From contig JAKSIF010000030.1 in assembly GCA_024398965.1 (NCBI GenBank), positions 1 to 32,960 on the forward strand: a stretch of 32,960 nucleotides of DNA, read 5' to 3'. The translations under genes were made by a program, and so were the position numbers. Of the stretch, positions 31,811-32,960 are shown piece after piece (the stretch's first letter is position 1; every line of letters begins with the position of its first letter). Below the pieces are notes generated by a model. That model was not told the DNA's origin and searched no databases. It saw only the letters and a program-made list of their open reading frames with translations. The stretch comes from Fibrobacter sp. (GTDB lineage Bacteria > Fibrobacterota > Fibrobacteria > Fibrobacterales > Fibrobacteraceae).

Positions 31811-31861
31811 AGAAAAAATTTGAAAAAGAGGCCTTGCAAACATTCTGGAAAATTCTATAAT
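31811..31861 (+). promoter_or_regulatory. rRNA operon promoter
   Basis: TTGCAA (31834-31839) and a perfect TATAAT (31856-31861) are separated by 16 bases. An A/T-rich stretch (31811-31828) just upstream could act as an UP element. A GC-containing stretch follows the -10 box, as in stringently controlled rRNA promoters. The 16S start is about 165 bases downstream. Confidence 0.7.
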
Positions 31862-32030
31862 TGGCGTCGTTCCTGAGAGGGACGGCTGAAAAGCCTGAAC
31901 GATCAGGGCAGAAGTTCGAGAAACTTCTGAGAAGATTGAAGGAATCGGAGATGTGCTTAGTGACGGACCCTAAATCAATTTTAGGGAGTCAATTAAACGA
32001 ACGTGATTACAGGACCAAGACTTTAAAAAA
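31862..32030 (+). other. 16S rRNA leader with hairpins
   Basis: This is the leader between promoter and mature 16S. It contains AGAAGTT-N5-AACTTCT (31910-31928) and CCCTAAA-N5-TTTAGGG (31968-31986), both perfect 7-bp hairpins. A TGCTTAG element at 31954-31960 is only weakly similar to boxA. The leader is expected to pair with the region after 16S for RNase III processing, which lies outside the window. Confidence 0.6.

Positions 32031-32960
<930 letters not shown>

Overview
The window is chromosomal DNA of roughly even base composition, very probably from a member of the Fibrobacterota (Fibrobacter or a close relative). The evidence is two TIGR02147-family proteins (a family expanded in Fibrobacter), several lipoproteins and secreted enzymes with poly-serine linkers, a secreted pectate lyase and M6 protease that end in similar C-terminal modules, and the start of a 16S rRNA gene at the right edge. 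Assignment to this phylum is an inference from gene content; the partial 16S is the decisive test.

Layout. 1-1900: a tRNA-Val (minus) with a clear promoter, a small lipoprotein (minus), a 4'-phosphopantetheinyl transferase (plus), and a DUF6941-like gene (minus). 1878-7220: a giant lipoprotein (minus, about 1780 residues) of tandem Ig-like modules, translationally coupled to the DUF6941-like gene. 7337-8218: a prepilin peptidase (plus). 8300-17831: an accessory region for envelope and secreted proteins. It holds a lipoprotein coupled to TIGR02147 regulator A (both minus), an M6 metalloprotease (plus), a Ser-rich lipoprotein (plus), TIGR02147 regulator B (minus) and a family-1 pectate lyase (plus). 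Each TIGR02147 gene is divergent from a secreted hydrolase, and each regulator-hydrolase gap contains its own set of inverted repeats. These are the best candidates for an undescribed regulatory system here. 17857-18063: five tandem copies of a 42-43 bp terminator-like hairpin unit.

18065-25469 (mostly minus): a membrane/helical-repeat protein next to a Ser/Thr kinase, a LOG-family nucleotide hydrolase, a small plus-strand protein, an outer-membrane-type protein with an acidic Glu/Ala/Pro/Lys segment, and a TIGR03960/DUF2344 radical SAM fusion. 25554-31742: a GAF protein with a degenerate GGDEF domain, a membrane protein with a C-terminal HTH-like segment followed by truA, then pdxJ and a divergent polysaccharide deacetylase (minus), and miaA. 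31743-32030 is an rRNA promoter and leader, and 16S rRNA runs from about 32031 off the edge.

Most transcription units end in clear hairpins with T-runs, several of them bidirectional between convergent genes. Housekeeping genes (truA, pdxJ, miaA, 16S, tRNA-Val) look ordinary. The unusual material is the TIGR02147 loci, the giant Ig-like lipoprotein, the terminator array and the kinase/membrane pair.
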